This document shows positions 9,147 through 18,214 of a stretch of DNA of 64,000 bases, piece after piece (position 1 is the first letter of the stretch; each line of letters starts with the position of its first letter). The notes beneath the pieces are model-generated. The model saw nothing but the letters and a program-made list of their open reading frames with translations, had not been told where the DNA came from and made no database searches. The stretch comes from Alistipes senegalensis (lineage in GTDB: Bacteria > Bacteroidota > Bacteroidia > Bacteroidales > Rikenellaceae), in assembly GCA_023664045.1 (NCBI GenBank), contig JAMPGH010000001.1, positions 1,457,661 through 1,521,660 of the forward strand. Direction: 5' to 3'. The position numbers and the translations under genes were made by a program.

Positions 9147-10559
9147 ATGAAACAGTTCAACGACGACAATTTCCTGCTGCAGACTCCTGCCGCGGAGCGT
9201 CTCTACCACGAGCATGCGGCCAAGATGCCGATCATCGACTACCACTGCCACCTGATCCCCGAGTACGTGGCTTCGAACCACCGCTTCGACAACCTCTCGA
9301 AGATCTGGCTGGAGGGCGACCACTACAAGTGGCGCGCCATGCGTACCAACGGCGTCGACGAGCGTTACTGCACCGGCAAGGATACGTCCGACTGGGAGAA
9401 GTTCGAGAAGTGGGCCGAGACGGTCCCTTATACCATGCGCAACCCCTTGTACCACTGGACGCACCTCGAGCTCAAGACCGCTTTCGGGGTTACCGAGCTG
9501 TTGAATCCCCGGACGGCGCGCGGGATCTACGACCAGTGTACCGAGCAGTTGCAGAAGCCCGAGCGTTACGCCCGCGGCCTGATGCAGCACTACAACGTCG
9601 AGGTCGTCTGTACGACCGACGACCCCGTCGATTCGCTGGAGCATCACCTCAAGGTCGCGCAGGATGGTTTCGCCGTGAGAATGTTGCCCACGTGGCGTCC
9701 CGACAAGGCGATGGCCGTCGAGGTTCCCGCCAACTTCCGCGCTTACATGGAGAAACTCTCCGAGGTCTCGGGCGTCGGGATCCGCAAGTTCTCCGACGTG
9801 ATCGACGCGTTGCGCGTGCGCCACAAGTTCTTCGAGGAGGTCGGTTGCCGCCTCTCCGACCACGGCATCGAGGAGTTCTACGCCGAGGATTATACGCAGG
9901 CCGAGATCGACGCTATCTTTAATAAGGTGTTCGGCGGCAAGGAACTCACGCGCGAGGAGATCCGCAAGTACAAGACCGCCATGATGGTCGAGTTCGCCGT
10001 GATGGACCACGAGACCGGGTGGACGCAGCAGTTCCACTACGGCGCCATCCGCGACAACAATTCGCGTATGTTCAAGCAGTTGGGTCCCGATACGGGCTTC
10101 GATTCGATCGGCGACTTCACCGTCGGCAAGGCCATGTCCAAGTTCTTCGACATGCTCGACCGCGACGACAAGCTCACCAAGACGATCATCTATAACCTCA
10201 ATCCCCGCGACAACGAGCTCGTCGCCACCATGTTGGGCAACTTCCAGGACGGCCGCTACGGCGCCGGCAAGATCCAGTTCGGCTCGGGTTGGTGGTTCCT
10301 CGACCAGAAGGACGGCATGGAGAAGCAGATGAACGCACTTTCGACGCTGGGCCTGCTGAGCCGCTTCGTCGGCATGCTCACCGACTCGCGTTCGTTCCTC
10401 TCCTACCCGCGCCACGAGTACTTCCGCCGTACGCTCTGCAACCTCTTGGGCAACGACATCGAGCAGGGTCTGCTGCCTGCTTCGGAGATCGACTTCATCG
10501 GCCGCGAGATCGTCGAGGGCGTATGTTACCGCAATGCCAAGAACTATTTCAAATTCTAA
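9147..10559 (+). CDS. uxaC: Uronate (glucuronate/galacturonate) isomerase
   Basis: First step of intracellular hexuronate breakdown: D-galacturonate to D-tagaturonate, or D-glucuronate to D-fructuronate. The protein is 470 residues, the usual family length. The metal-binding N-terminal motif IIDYHCHLIPEYVA is present, with the amidohydrolase-type HxH, as well as the conserved GSGWWFLDQKDGMEKQM and SRSFLSYPRHEYFRR near the C terminus. It leads a same-strand run with kdgK, eda, the hexuronate carrier, uxaB and uxaA. Only 14 bases separate its stop from the kdgK ATG, so the two are almost certainly cotranscribed. Confidence 0.97.
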   Translation: MKQFNDDNFLLQTPAAERLYHEHAAKMPIIDYHCHLIPEYVASNHRFDNLSKIWLEGDHYKWRAMRTNGVDERYCTGKDTSDWEKFEKWAETVPYTMRNPLYHWTHLELKTAFGVTELLNPRTARGIYDQCTEQLQKPERYARGLMQHYNVEVVCTTDDPVDSLEHHLKVAQDGFAVRMLPTWRPDKAMAVEVPANFRAYMEKLSEVSGVGIRKFSDVIDALRVRHKFFEEVGCRLSDHGIEEFYAEDYTQAEIDAIFNKVFGGKELTREEIRKYKTAMMVEFAVMDHETGWTQQFHYGAIRDNNSRMFKQLGPDTGFDSIGDFTVGKAMSKFFDMLDRDDKLTKTIIYNLNPRDNELVATMLGNFQDGRYGAGKIQFGSGWWFLDQKDGMEKQMNALSTLGLLSRFVGMLTDSRSFLSYPRHEYFRRTLCNLLGNDIEQGLLPASEIDFIGREIVEGVCYRNAKNYFKF

Positions 10560-10573
10560 ATCTTCATAACCCT

Positions 10574-11593
10574 ATGAAAATCGTTACTTTGGGTGAAATC
10601 ATGCTGCGTCTCTCGACGCCCGGCAACACCCGTTTCGTCCAGTCCGATTCGTTCGACGTCGTCTACGGCGGCGGCGAGGCCAACGTCGCCGTCAGCTGCG
10701 CCAACTACGGCCACGACGCTTATTTCGTCTCCAAGCTGCCCAAGCACGAGATCGGCCAGTCGGCCGTCAACGCGTTGCGCAAGTACGGCGTGAAGACCGA
10801 CTTCATCGCCCGCGGCGGCGACCGCGTGGGTATCTACTACCTCGAGACCGGCGCTTCGATGCGTCCTTCGAAGGTGATCTACGACCGCGCCCACTCGGCC
10901 ATCGCCGAGGCCGACGCCGCCGACTTCGACTTCGACGCCATCATGGAGGGTGCCCAGTGGTTCCACTGGTCGGGCATCACGCCGGCCATTTCCGACAAGG
11001 CCGCCGAGCTCACGCGGCTGGCTTGCGAGGCCGCCAAGCGCCACGGGGTTACGGTCTCCGTCGACCTCAATTTCCGCAAGAAGCTCTGGACCAAAGAGAA
11101 AGCCCAGTCGATCATGCGGCCCCTGATGCAGTACGTCGACGTCTGCATCGGCAACGAGGAGGACGCCGAGCTGTGCCTCGGTTTCAAGCCCGACGCCAAC
11201 GTCGAGGGCGGCGAGACCAATGCCGAGGGTTACAAGGGCATTTTCAAGCAGATGGCCGAAACGTTCGGTTTCAAATACGTCATCTCCACCTTGCGCGAGT
11301 CGTTCTCCGCTACGCATAACGGTTGGAAGGCCATGATCTACAACGGCAAGGAGTTCTACGAGTCGAAGCGCTACGATATCAATCCCATCATCGACCGCGT
11401 CGGCGGCGGCGACTCCTTCTCCGGCGGCATCATCCACGGCCTCTTGACCAAGCCCACGCAGGGCGAGGCCCTCGAGTTCGCCGTCGCCGCTTCGGCTTTG
11501 AAGCACACGATCAACGGCGACTTCAACCTCGTCTCCGTCGAGGAGGTCGAATCCCTCGCCGGCGGCAACGCCAACGGCCGCGTGCAGCGATAG
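10574..11593 (+). CDS. kdgK: 2-dehydro-3-deoxygluconokinase (KDG kinase)
   Basis: PfkB/ribokinase-family sugar kinase, 339 residues, that phosphorylates 2-keto-3-deoxygluconate with ATP to give KDPG, the substrate of the next gene product. The start [17 protein letters not shown] is typical. The N-terminal glycine motif [17 protein letters not shown] binds substrate, and the C-terminal signature [13 protein letters not shown] holds the anion hole and catalytic Asp. The ATG at 10574 lies 14 bases after uxaC; longer frames overlap uxaC and were rejected. Substrate specificity is inferred from the hexuronate gene context and is strong. Confidence 0.95.
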   Translation: MKIVTLGEIMLRLSTPGNTRFVQSDSFDVVYGGGEANVAVSCANYGHDAYFVSKLPKHEIGQSAVNALRKYGVKTDFIARGGDRVGIYYLETGASMRPSKVIYDRAHSAIAEADAADFDFDAIMEGAQWFHWSGITPAISDKAAELTRLACEAAKRHGVTVSVDLNFRKKLWTKEKAQSIMRPLMQYVDVCIGNEEDAELCLGFKPDANVEGGETNAEGYKGIFKQMAETFGFKYVISTLRESFSATHNGWKAMIYNGKEFYESKRYDINPIIDRVGGGDSFSGGIIHGLLTKPTQGEALEFAVAASALKHTINGDFNLVSVEEVESLAGGNANGRVQR

Positions 11594-11747
11594 CTCGTTC
11601 GGGATCGTTTCCGCTTTACGTTCCGAACAGGCGGAGGCAGTCGTCGGATGGTTTTGGTTCCGCCTTTTGCCACCGAAAGGTGGAGAAAAAGGGGCGGTCT
11701 CCGTTTCGCAGAAATGTTCTTTTCACTTTACTTTTAACTTCGAAAAA

Positions 11748-12422
11748 ATGGCAAGATTCAATAAGTCTCAGGTCATGGAAGCCATCGGCAAGACCGGTAT
11801 GGTTCCCGTTTTCTATCACGCCGACGCCGAGATCGCCCAGCAGGTCCTCAAGGCTTGCTACGAGGGCGGCGTCCGCGCTTTCGAGTTCACCAACCGCGGC
11901 GACTTCGCTTCGGAGGTCTTCATCAAGTTGGTGAAGTTCGCCGCTAAGGAGTGTCCCGACATGGTGTTGGGCATCGGCTCCATCGTCGATGCGCCCACCG
12001 CCGCTCTGTACATGCAGTACGGCGCCAACTTCGTCGTCGGTCCCTACCTCAATGCGGAGGTCGCCCGGGTCTGCAACCGCCACCTCGTGCCCTATACCCC
12101 CGGCTGCGGTTCCGTTACCGAGATCGGCATGGCCCAGGAGCTGGGTTGCGACCTGACGAAGGTCTTCCCCGCCGGCAACGTCGGGGGCCCCTCGTTCGTC
12201 AAGAACGTCAAGGCTCCGCTGCCGTGGTCCAATATCATGGCTACGGGCGCCGTCGAACCCACCGAGGAGAACCTTACGGCTTGGTTCAAGGCCGGGGTCT
12301 TCTGCGTCGGCATGGGTTCGCAGCTCTTCCCGAAGGAGACGATCGCCGACAAGGATTGGAAGGCCATCTCCGACAAGTGCCGCTTCGCCCTCGGGGTCAT
12401 CGCCTCCGTGCGCGGTAAATAG
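11748..12422 (+). CDS. eda: KDPG/KHG aldolase
   Basis: Class I aldolase, 224 residues, that splits KDPG into pyruvate and glyceraldehyde 3-phosphate, the last step of the route. Visible signatures are VPVFYH and the [12 protein letters not shown] segment (phosphate and carboxylate binding). The Schiff-base lysine lies in [12 protein letters not shown], and [15 protein letters not shown] follows. The ATG at 11748 was taken because [20 protein letters not shown] is the normal N terminus; the frame is open a further 81 bases upstream. A hairpin follows at 12434-12463 before the transporter gene. Confidence 0.95.
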   Translation: MARFNKSQVMEAIGKTGMVPVFYHADAEIAQQVLKACYEGGVRAFEFTNRGDFASEVFIKLVKFAAKECPDMVLGIGSIVDAPTAALYMQYGANFVVGPYLNAEVARVCNRHLVPYTPGCGSVTEIGMAQELGCDLTKVFPAGNVGGPSFVKNVKAPLPWSNIMATGAVEPTEENLTAWFKAGVFCVGMGSQLFPKETIADKDWKAISDKCRFALGVIASVRGK

Positions 12423-12433
12423 TTTTCCGGGGA

Positions 12434-12475
12434 TTTCCGGGCGCTCCATCGGGCGCCCGGAAACTTCCGTTCTTT
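12434..12475 (+). terminator. Hairpin between eda and hexuronate transporter
   Basis: A perfect 11-bp stem, TTTCCGGGCGC (12434-12444) with GCGCCCGGAAA (12453-12463), 8-base loop, followed by CTTCCGTTCTTTT. The U tract is weak and broken, so it may act as a partial terminator or 3'-end stabiliser inside the operon. Confidence 0.5.
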
Positions 12476-12500
12476 TCTCTCAACCGAAAAAACTACCTGA

Positions 12501-13946
12501 ATGACTGATATCAAGAAGAATATGACGAACTGGCGTTGGTGGATGTGCCTGCTGTTGTTCGTCGCCACCACGGTCAACTACCTCGACCGTCAGGTGCTTT
12601 CCCTCACTTGGAAAGATTTCATCGCTCCCGAGTTCCACTGGACCGATTCCGACTACGGTACCATCACCGGTTTCTTCTCCATCTTCTACGCCGTCGCCTG
12701 CCTCTTCGCCGGCAAGTTCGTCGATTGGATGGGTACCAAGAAAGGTTATCTCTGGGCTATCGGCATCTGGTCGCTCGGCGCATGCCTCCATGCCGCCTGC
12801 GGGTGGGCCACCATGCACATCGAGGGTTACGAGTCGCTCTCCGTGATGACGGCCGTCGAAACGGGCTCCGCCGCGGCCGCCGCTATCGCGACCGTCAGCG
12901 TCTGGCTGTTCCTCGCCTGCCGCGCGATCCTCGCGTTGGGCGAGGCCGGCAACTTCCCCGCCGCGATCAAGGTTACCGCCGAGTACTTCCCCAAGAAGGA
13001 CCGGGCTTTCGCCACGTCGTTGTTCAACGCCGGCGCTTCGGTCGGCGCGCTCGTCGCTCCGTTGTCGATTCCCGTGTTGGCTTCGGCATGGGGTTGGGAG
13101 ATGGCTTTCATCATCATCGGCGCGCTGGGCTTCGTCTGGATGTTCTTCTGGCTCTACATGTACGATAAGCCCGCCGAATCGAAACACGTCAACTCCGCCG
13201 AGCTCGAATACATGTTGCAGGACGAAAAGGAGCAGCCTGCCGAGACGAAACCCGCGGACGACGGGAAAACCATTCCTTTCATCGAATGCTTCGGTTACAA
13301 GCAGACTTGGTCGTTCATCGTCGGCAAGTTCTTCACCGACGGCGTCTGGTGGTTCTACCTCTTCTGGGCTCCGGCCTACTTCTCCGAGTGCGGTTATTCG
13401 ATGGAAACCACGATGGGCAAGATGCTCGTCTTCGTGCTCTACCTCATCGTTACCGTCATCTCCATCGGCGGCGGTTACCTGCCCAAGTTCTTCGTCGAGC
13501 AGCGGCGTATGGAGCCTTATTCCGGGCGTATGCTCGCCATGCTGATCTTCGCGTTCTTCCCGCTCTTCGCGCTCTTCGCGCAGCCCCTGCAGGGCTTCTC
13601 CGTGTGGTTCCCCGCCTTGATTATCGGCATCGCGGGCGCAGGACATCAGGCTTGGTCCGCCAACCTGTTCTCCACCATCGGCGACATGTTCCCCAAGTCG
13701 ACCATCGCTACGATCACCGGCATCGGCGCTATGGCCGGCGGCGTGGGATCGTTCCTCATCAACAAGGGAGCCGGCATGTTGTTCGATTATTCGGCTGCGC
13801 AGGGCGAGGCTTTCTCGTTCTTCGGCTTCAGCGGCAAGCCCGCAGGTTATATGATCGTCTTCTGCATCTGCGCCGTGGCCTACCTGCTCGCGTGGTCCAT
13901 CATGAAGGTCCTCGTCCCGAAGTACAAGCCGATCGTTCTGAAATAA
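12501..13946 (+). CDS. exuT: MFS hexuronate transporter (ExuT-like)
   Basis: Twelve-helix major facilitator family proton symporter, 481 residues, likely carrying galacturonate or glucuronate across the inner membrane. The first helix ends in NYLDRQVLSLTWKDF, close to the NYLDR signature of the anion:cation symporter (ACS) group that contains ExuT. A second group feature, RAILALGEAGNFPAAIKVTA, follows in helix 4-5. The central cytoplasmic loop (about residues 225-255) is charged. Helices toward the C terminus include IIGIAGAGHQAWSANLFSTI. It sits between eda and uxaB on the same strand, which supports the substrate assignment. Confidence 0.9.
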   Translation: MTDIKKNMTNWRWWMCLLLFVATTVNYLDRQVLSLTWKDFIAPEFHWTDSDYGTITGFFSIFYAVACLFAGKFVDWMGTKKGYLWAIGIWSLGACLHAACGWATMHIEGYESLSVMTAVETGSAAAAAIATVSVWLFLACRAILALGEAGNFPAAIKVTAEYFPKKDRAFATSLFNAGASVGALVAPLSIPVLASAWGWEMAFIIIGALGFVWMFFWLYMYDKPAESKHVNSAELEYMLQDEKEQPAETKPADDGKTIPFIECFGYKQTWSFIVGKFFTDGVWWFYLFWAPAYFSECGYSMETTMGKMLVFVLYLIVTVISIGGGYLPKFFVEQRRMEPYSGRMLAMLIFAFFPLFALFAQPLQGFSVWFPALIIGIAGAGHQAWSANLFSTIGDMFPKSTIATITGIGAMAGGVGSFLINKGAGMLFDYSAAQGEAFSFFGFSGKPAGYMIVFCICAVAYLLAWSIMKVLVPKYKPIVLK

Positions 13947-14067
13947 TTTTTTGACGATTTGTACTTCGACGCACCGGCGGTCCGGGATTCCCGTTTTTTC
14001 GGGTTTCCGATCCGAGTCCGGGGTGCATGCAAGTACATGATCGGGTAATTTTAATATAACTAATCGT

Positions 14068-15525
14068 ATGATTAAAGAGTTGAATAAATCGACCGTCTCC
14101 AAGACCGAGCGGCCCGTCAAGATCCTCCAGTTCGGCGAGGGCAACTTCCTGCGCGCATTCGTCGACTGGCAGATCGACATCGCCAACGAAAAGGGCGTCA
14201 TGAACGCCGGCGTGGCTATCTGCCAGCCGATCCTCGATCCCGAGCACAAGGTGCTCGGCATGATCGACATGCTCCACAAGCAGGACAACCTCTACCACGT
14301 CTACCTCGAGGGCATCGAGCAGAAGCAGCCCAAGAAGGACGTGCGGCTGGTCAAGAGCGTCATGGATTCGTTCAATCCCTACGTCGACTACGCCAAGTAC
14401 GAGCAGTATTTCCTCTCGCCCGAGCTGAAGATCACCATTTCGAATACCACCGAGGCGGGCATCCGCTACGAGGAGGGCGACGACCTCACGGCTTGCCCGC
14501 CCAAGTCGTACCCTGCCAAGATGACGGCGTTGCTCTACAAGCGCTTCAAGCACTTCAACGGCGACCCCTCGAAGGGCCTCTGCATCATCTGCTGCGAATT
14601 GATCGAGAACAACGGCTCCACGCTCCACGAGTACGTCATCAAGCATGCCGAGTACCACAAGCTCGGTCAGGACTTCATCGACTGGGTCGAGAAGAACTGC
14701 CACTTCTGCGATACGCTCGTCGACCGCATCGTGCCGGGCTTCCCGCGCGATACGATCCAGGAGATCAAGGAGGAGATCGGTTTCGACGACAACCTCGTCG
14801 TCAAGGCCGAGTTGTACCACTTGTGGGCTATCGGCGGCCCCGGTTACAAGGAGGTCATGAAGGAGCTGCCCCTCGACAAGGCGGGCCTGCATGTCATCTT
14901 CATGCCGTCGATCAAGCAGTTCCGCGACAAGAAGGTCCGCATCCTCAACGGTTCGCATACCGGCATGGTGCCCATCGCCCTGCAGATGGGTTGCGAGACG
15001 GTCATGGACGCTTTCAATACGCCCGCCATCGAGAAGTTCATCAACGACATGGTCGCCCAAGAGGTCATTCCCATGATCGAGGAGGATCAGGCCGAACTGA
15101 AGCTCTTCGCCGCCGGCATTCTGGAGCGCTTCTACAACCCCTACATCAAGCACATGTTGAAGTCCATTTCGCTCAACTCGCTTTCGAAATGGGAGGCCCG
15201 CAACTATCCCACGGTCAAGGATAACTGGTTCAAGGCCAAGCGCGTCGCCGAGCACGAGTGCTTCACTTTCGCCGCCTTGTTGTCGTTGTACGGCCCCGAA
15301 AGCGGCTTCCAGCCCGACGACACCGCCGAGTTCGTGGAGTACATCCGGGGGAACTGGAACCCCGCCGACTTGGAGGGCACCGTCTCGAAGATCGTGCGCG
15401 AAAGCGGCATCTTCACCGTCGACTTCTCCGAGGTCCCGGGCTTCATTCCCGCCGTCGCCGCTTATCTGGCCGACATCCGGGAGCTGGGCATGGCGAAAGC
15501 GCTGGACAAGTTCCTCGCCAAGTAA
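14068..15525 (+). CDS. uxaB: Tagaturonate reductase (altronate oxidoreductase)
   Basis: NADH-dependent reduction of D-tagaturonate to D-altronate. The protein is 485 residues and belongs to the mannitol dehydrogenase superfamily. The N-terminal Rossmann motif reads ILQFGEGNFLRAFVDWQ, and the catalytic region includes ELYHLWAIGG and ILNGSHTGMVPIALQMG. The length and the GEGNFLRAF start separate UxaB from fructuronate reductase UxuB. With uxaC upstream and uxaA 77 bases downstream, the galacturonate branch is complete. A TAATTTTA sequence at 14046-14053, just before the start, may be a secondary promoter. Confidence 0.94.
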   Translation: MIKELNKSTVSKTERPVKILQFGEGNFLRAFVDWQIDIANEKGVMNAGVAICQPILDPEHKVLGMIDMLHKQDNLYHVYLEGIEQKQPKKDVRLVKSVMDSFNPYVDYAKYEQYFLSPELKITISNTTEAGIRYEEGDDLTACPPKSYPAKMTALLYKRFKHFNGDPSKGLCIICCELIENNGSTLHEYVIKHAEYHKLGQDFIDWVEKNCHFCDTLVDRIVPGFPRDTIQEIKEEIGFDDNLVVKAELYHLWAIGGPGYKEVMKELPLDKAGLHVIFMPSIKQFRDKKVRILNGSHTGMVPIALQMGCETVMDAFNTPAIEKFINDMVAQEVIPMIEEDQAELKLFAAGILERFYNPYIKHMLKSISLNSLSKWEARNYPTVKDNWFKAKRVAEHECFTFAALLSLYGPESGFQPDDTAEFVEYIRGNWNPADLEGTVSKIVRESGIFTVDFSEVPGFIPAVAAYLADIRELGMAKALDKFLAK

Positions 15526-15602
15526 ATCCGATCATTCATCCGGGGCAGGAGGGCCGATCCGACAAGGAGCGTGCGCTCCCGCCCCTTTTTCCGACACAGA
15601 CC

Positions 15603-17093
15603 ATGAAACGGTTTCTGAAGATCAATGCCGCGGACAACGTCGCCGTGGCGCTCGCCGACGATTTGAAGGCTGGCGAGACGTTCAACATCGACGGCGTGCA
15701 GGTTACCTTGCGCGAGGACGTCGCCCGCGGACATAAGTTCGCCTTGTGCGACATCGCCGAGGGCGAGAACGTCGTCAAGTACGGCTATCCCATCGGCCAC
15801 GCCACCGCACCCGTCGCCGCCGGTGCGTGGATCCACTCCCATAACCTCAGGACCAACCTCCGCGACGACCTCGAATATGCCTATTCCCCGAAGGTCTACG
15901 ACATCGACTGCCCTAAGCGCGATGTCAAGGTCATGGGGTACCTGCGCAAGAACGATACGATGGGCATCCGCAACGAGCTGTGGATCGTTCCGTCGGTCGG
16001 GTGCGTCAACGGACAGGCGCAGGCCATCGCCGCACGCGTGCGGGCCGAGTGCGATTGCTCGCACCTCGACGACGTCAGGGTCTATACCCATAACTACGGG
16101 TGCTCGCAGCTGGGCGACGACCACCTCAATACCCAGCGCGCACTGGCCGCTTTGGTCAAGCATCCCAATGCCGGCGCCGTCTTGGTCCTCGGCCTCGGCT
16201 GCGAGAACAATCAGGTCTCGGCCCTCAAGGAAACGATCGGCGAGTGGGACGACGAGCGCGTCAAGTTCCTCATCGCGCAGGAGGTCGAGGACGAGATCGC
16301 CGCAGGTTTCGAGATCTGCCGCGAGCTGGTCGAGAAAACGCGCGCCGACAAGCGGCAGCCGCTGCCTTTGTCTTACCTCCGTGTGGGTCTCAAGTGCGGC
16401 GGATCCGACGGCTTCTCCGGCATCACGGCCAACCCGTTGGTGGGTCTCTTCTCCGACTGGTTGATCGCGCAGGGCGGCACCACGGTCCTCACGGAGGTCC
16501 CCGAGATGTTCGGCGCCGAAACCATCTTGATGGACCGCGCCGAAAGCAAGGCTGTTTTCGACCGGACCGTCTGCCTCATCAACGATTTCAAGGGTTACTT
16601 CCGCAAGTACGACCAGCCCATCTACGAGAATCCCTCGCCCGGCAACAAGAAGGGCGGCATCACCACGCTCGAGGAGAAGTCGCTGGGATGCGTCCAGAAG
16701 GGCGGGGCCCAGCAGGTCGTCGACGTCTTGAAGTACACCGAGCCTATCCGTCGGCAGGGTCTCAACTTGCTGCAGGCCCCCGGCAACGATCTCGTCGCCG
16801 CTTCGGCCCTCGCTTTGTCGGGTTGCCAGTTGGTGCTCTTCACCACGGGACGCGGTACGCCGTTCGGGGCTTTCGTCCCCACGATGAAGATCTCCACCAA
16901 TACGCAGCTCTCGAAGTTCAAGTCCAACTGGATCGACTTCAACGCCGGGTCGCTCGTCGAGGACGAGGAGCCGCAGGCCGTCTTGGAGCGCTTCATCGAC
17001 AAGGTCCTCGCCACGGCCGGCGGCGAGCATCTTCTGCACGAGAAAACAGGTTTCAAGGAGATCGCCATCTTCAAGACCGGCGTTACGTTGTAA
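15603..17093 (+). CDS. uxaA: Altronate dehydratase
   Basis: Dehydrates D-altronate to 2-keto-3-deoxygluconate, which KdgK then phosphorylates. The protein is 496 residues, the size of the single-chain enzyme. An N-terminal SAF-like domain (about residues 1-95, MKRFLKINAADNVAVALADD) precedes the catalytic UxaA domain. Signatures include GYLRKNDTMGIRNELWIVPS, VYTHNYGCSQLGDDH, LKCGGSDGFSGITANPLVG and TTGRGTPFGAFVPTMKIS. Cysteines in YGCSQ and LGCENN probably take part in metal binding. The ATG at 15603 begins the conserved N terminus; longer frames run into uxaB. Confidence 0.95.
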   Translation: MKRFLKINAADNVAVALADDLKAGETFNIDGVQVTLREDVARGHKFALCDIAEGENVVKYGYPIGHATAPVAAGAWIHSHNLRTNLRDDLEYAYSPKVYDIDCPKRDVKVMGYLRKNDTMGIRNELWIVPSVGCVNGQAQAIAARVRAECDCSHLDDVRVYTHNYGCSQLGDDHLNTQRALAALVKHPNAGAVLVLGLGCENNQVSALKETIGEWDDERVKFLIAQEVEDEIAAGFEICRELVEKTRADKRQPLPLSYLRVGLKCGGSDGFSGITANPLVGLFSDWLIAQGGTTVLTEVPEMFGAETILMDRAESKAVFDRTVCLINDFKGYFRKYDQPIYENPSPGNKKGGITTLEEKSLGCVQKGGAQQVVDVLKYTEPIRRQGLNLLQAPGNDLVAASALALSGCQLVLFTTGRGTPFGAFVPTMKISTNTQLSKFKSNWIDFNAGSLVEDEEPQAVLERFIDKVLATAGGEHLLHEKTGFKEIAIFKTGVTL

Positions 17094-17148
17094 TTAAAAA
17101 TCGGTTGTTCGGCAGCGAATCTCCCGAACGATGACGGATCGCAAATAG

Positions 17149-18204
17149 ATGAACCCGAAAGTGAAAAATAATTTTTTGTTCTTCCTCTTCTTCGCCCTCT
17201 GGAGCGTCGGCTGTTCTCCGTCTCAGGAGAAAAGCCTCTACGTCGTCGATTGCAACGGCGGCGGGGACTTCACGTCGGTGCAGGCTTGCTTCGACGCCCT
17301 GCCTTCCAAGCCCGCCGCATGGCGCACCGTGCGCATCATGCCCGGCACCTACCGCGAAAAGCTCACGCTCGACGTCTATAAGGACAAGGTGCAGGTCGTC
17401 GGTGCCGGCCGTACGCCCGACGAGGTCCGTCTCGTCTGGGACGACTTCTCGGGCAAGGTCGTCGACGGCTACGAGATGACCACCTACGACTCCTACACCT
17501 TCTCGGTGCAGGCCGACGACGTGCGGTTGGAGAATCTCACGGTCTGCAACGACGCCGGCAGGGTAGGGCAGGCCGTGGCGCTCGAAACGCGCGGCGACCG
17601 CATCCGGATCGACCGCTGCCGTCTTCTCGGCGATCAGGATACTTTCTTCACCAAAGGCTACGTCTCGCGCGTCTACGTAACGGACAGCCATATCGAGGGG
17701 ACCACCGACTTCATCTTCGGTCCCTCGATCGTCTATTTCAGGAATTGTTCGATCCGCTGCAAGGCCGACAGCTACATCACCGCCGCCTCGACTACCGAGC
17801 GCAACCGCTTCGGTTATATCTTCGATTCTTGCCGCGTCTCGGCCGACGAGGGCGTCTCGAAGCTCTACCTCGGGCGTCCGTGGAAATCCACCGCCCGCAC
17901 GGTGTGGATCCGCTGCGACCTGCCTGCCGCCGTCCGGCCCGAGGGGTGGCACAACTGGCGCGATCCCGCCCGTGAGCGCACGTCGTTCTATGCCGAGTGG
18001 GGGTGCACGGGCCCCGGCGCCGATCGTTCGGGGCGCGTTCCGTGGTCGCACGAGCTGACTGCCGAGCAGGTCGCCGAGCATACCGACTTGCGGCAGGTCT
18101 TCGCCAAGAAGACCGGGTCGGAGCAGTTCCGCGATGACTGGGATCCGTGCGATCCCGCCTTTTCGGGCGTGCCGGGCCGCGCCTCCGTTCACGCAACAAA
18201 CTAA
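17149..18204 (+). CDS. Pectinesterase (CE8 pectin methylesterase)
   Basis: Right-handed beta-helix enzyme of 351 residues that removes methyl esters from homogalacturonan, exposing it to pectate-degrading enzymes. The signal peptide ends in SVGCSPSQ, a plausible lipobox, so it is likely a surface or periplasmic lipoprotein. All four CE8 signatures are visible: GQAVALE (GxA), GDQDTFF with Asp164, TTDFIFG with nucleophile Asp187, and LGRPW with Arg243. It begins 55 bases after uxaA and ends 10 bases before the GH43 gene, so extracellular pectin attack and intracellular galacturonate use are linked in one transcription unit. Confidence 0.93.
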   Translation: MNPKVKNNFLFFLFFALWSVGCSPSQEKSLYVVDCNGGGDFTSVQACFDALPSKPAAWRTVRIMPGTYREKLTLDVYKDKVQVVGAGRTPDEVRLVWDDFSGKVVDGYEMTTYDSYTFSVQADDVRLENLTVCNDAGRVGQAVALETRGDRIRIDRCRLLGDQDTFFTKGYVSRVYVTDSHIEGTTDFIFGPSIVYFRNCSIRCKADSYITAASTTERNRFGYIFDSCRVSADEGVSKLYLGRPWKSTARTVWIRCDLPAAVRPEGWHNWRDPARERTSFYAEWGCTGPGADRSGRVPWSHELTAEQVAEHTDLRQVFAKKTGSEQFRDDWDPCDPAFSGVPGRASVHATN

Positions 18205-18214
18205 ATCTCGATCT

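Noticed and set aside
9072-17039. Long antisense frames opposite uxaC, kdgK, eda, uxaB and uxaA
   Set aside because: Each lies over a clear enzyme gene and shows no recognisable domain.
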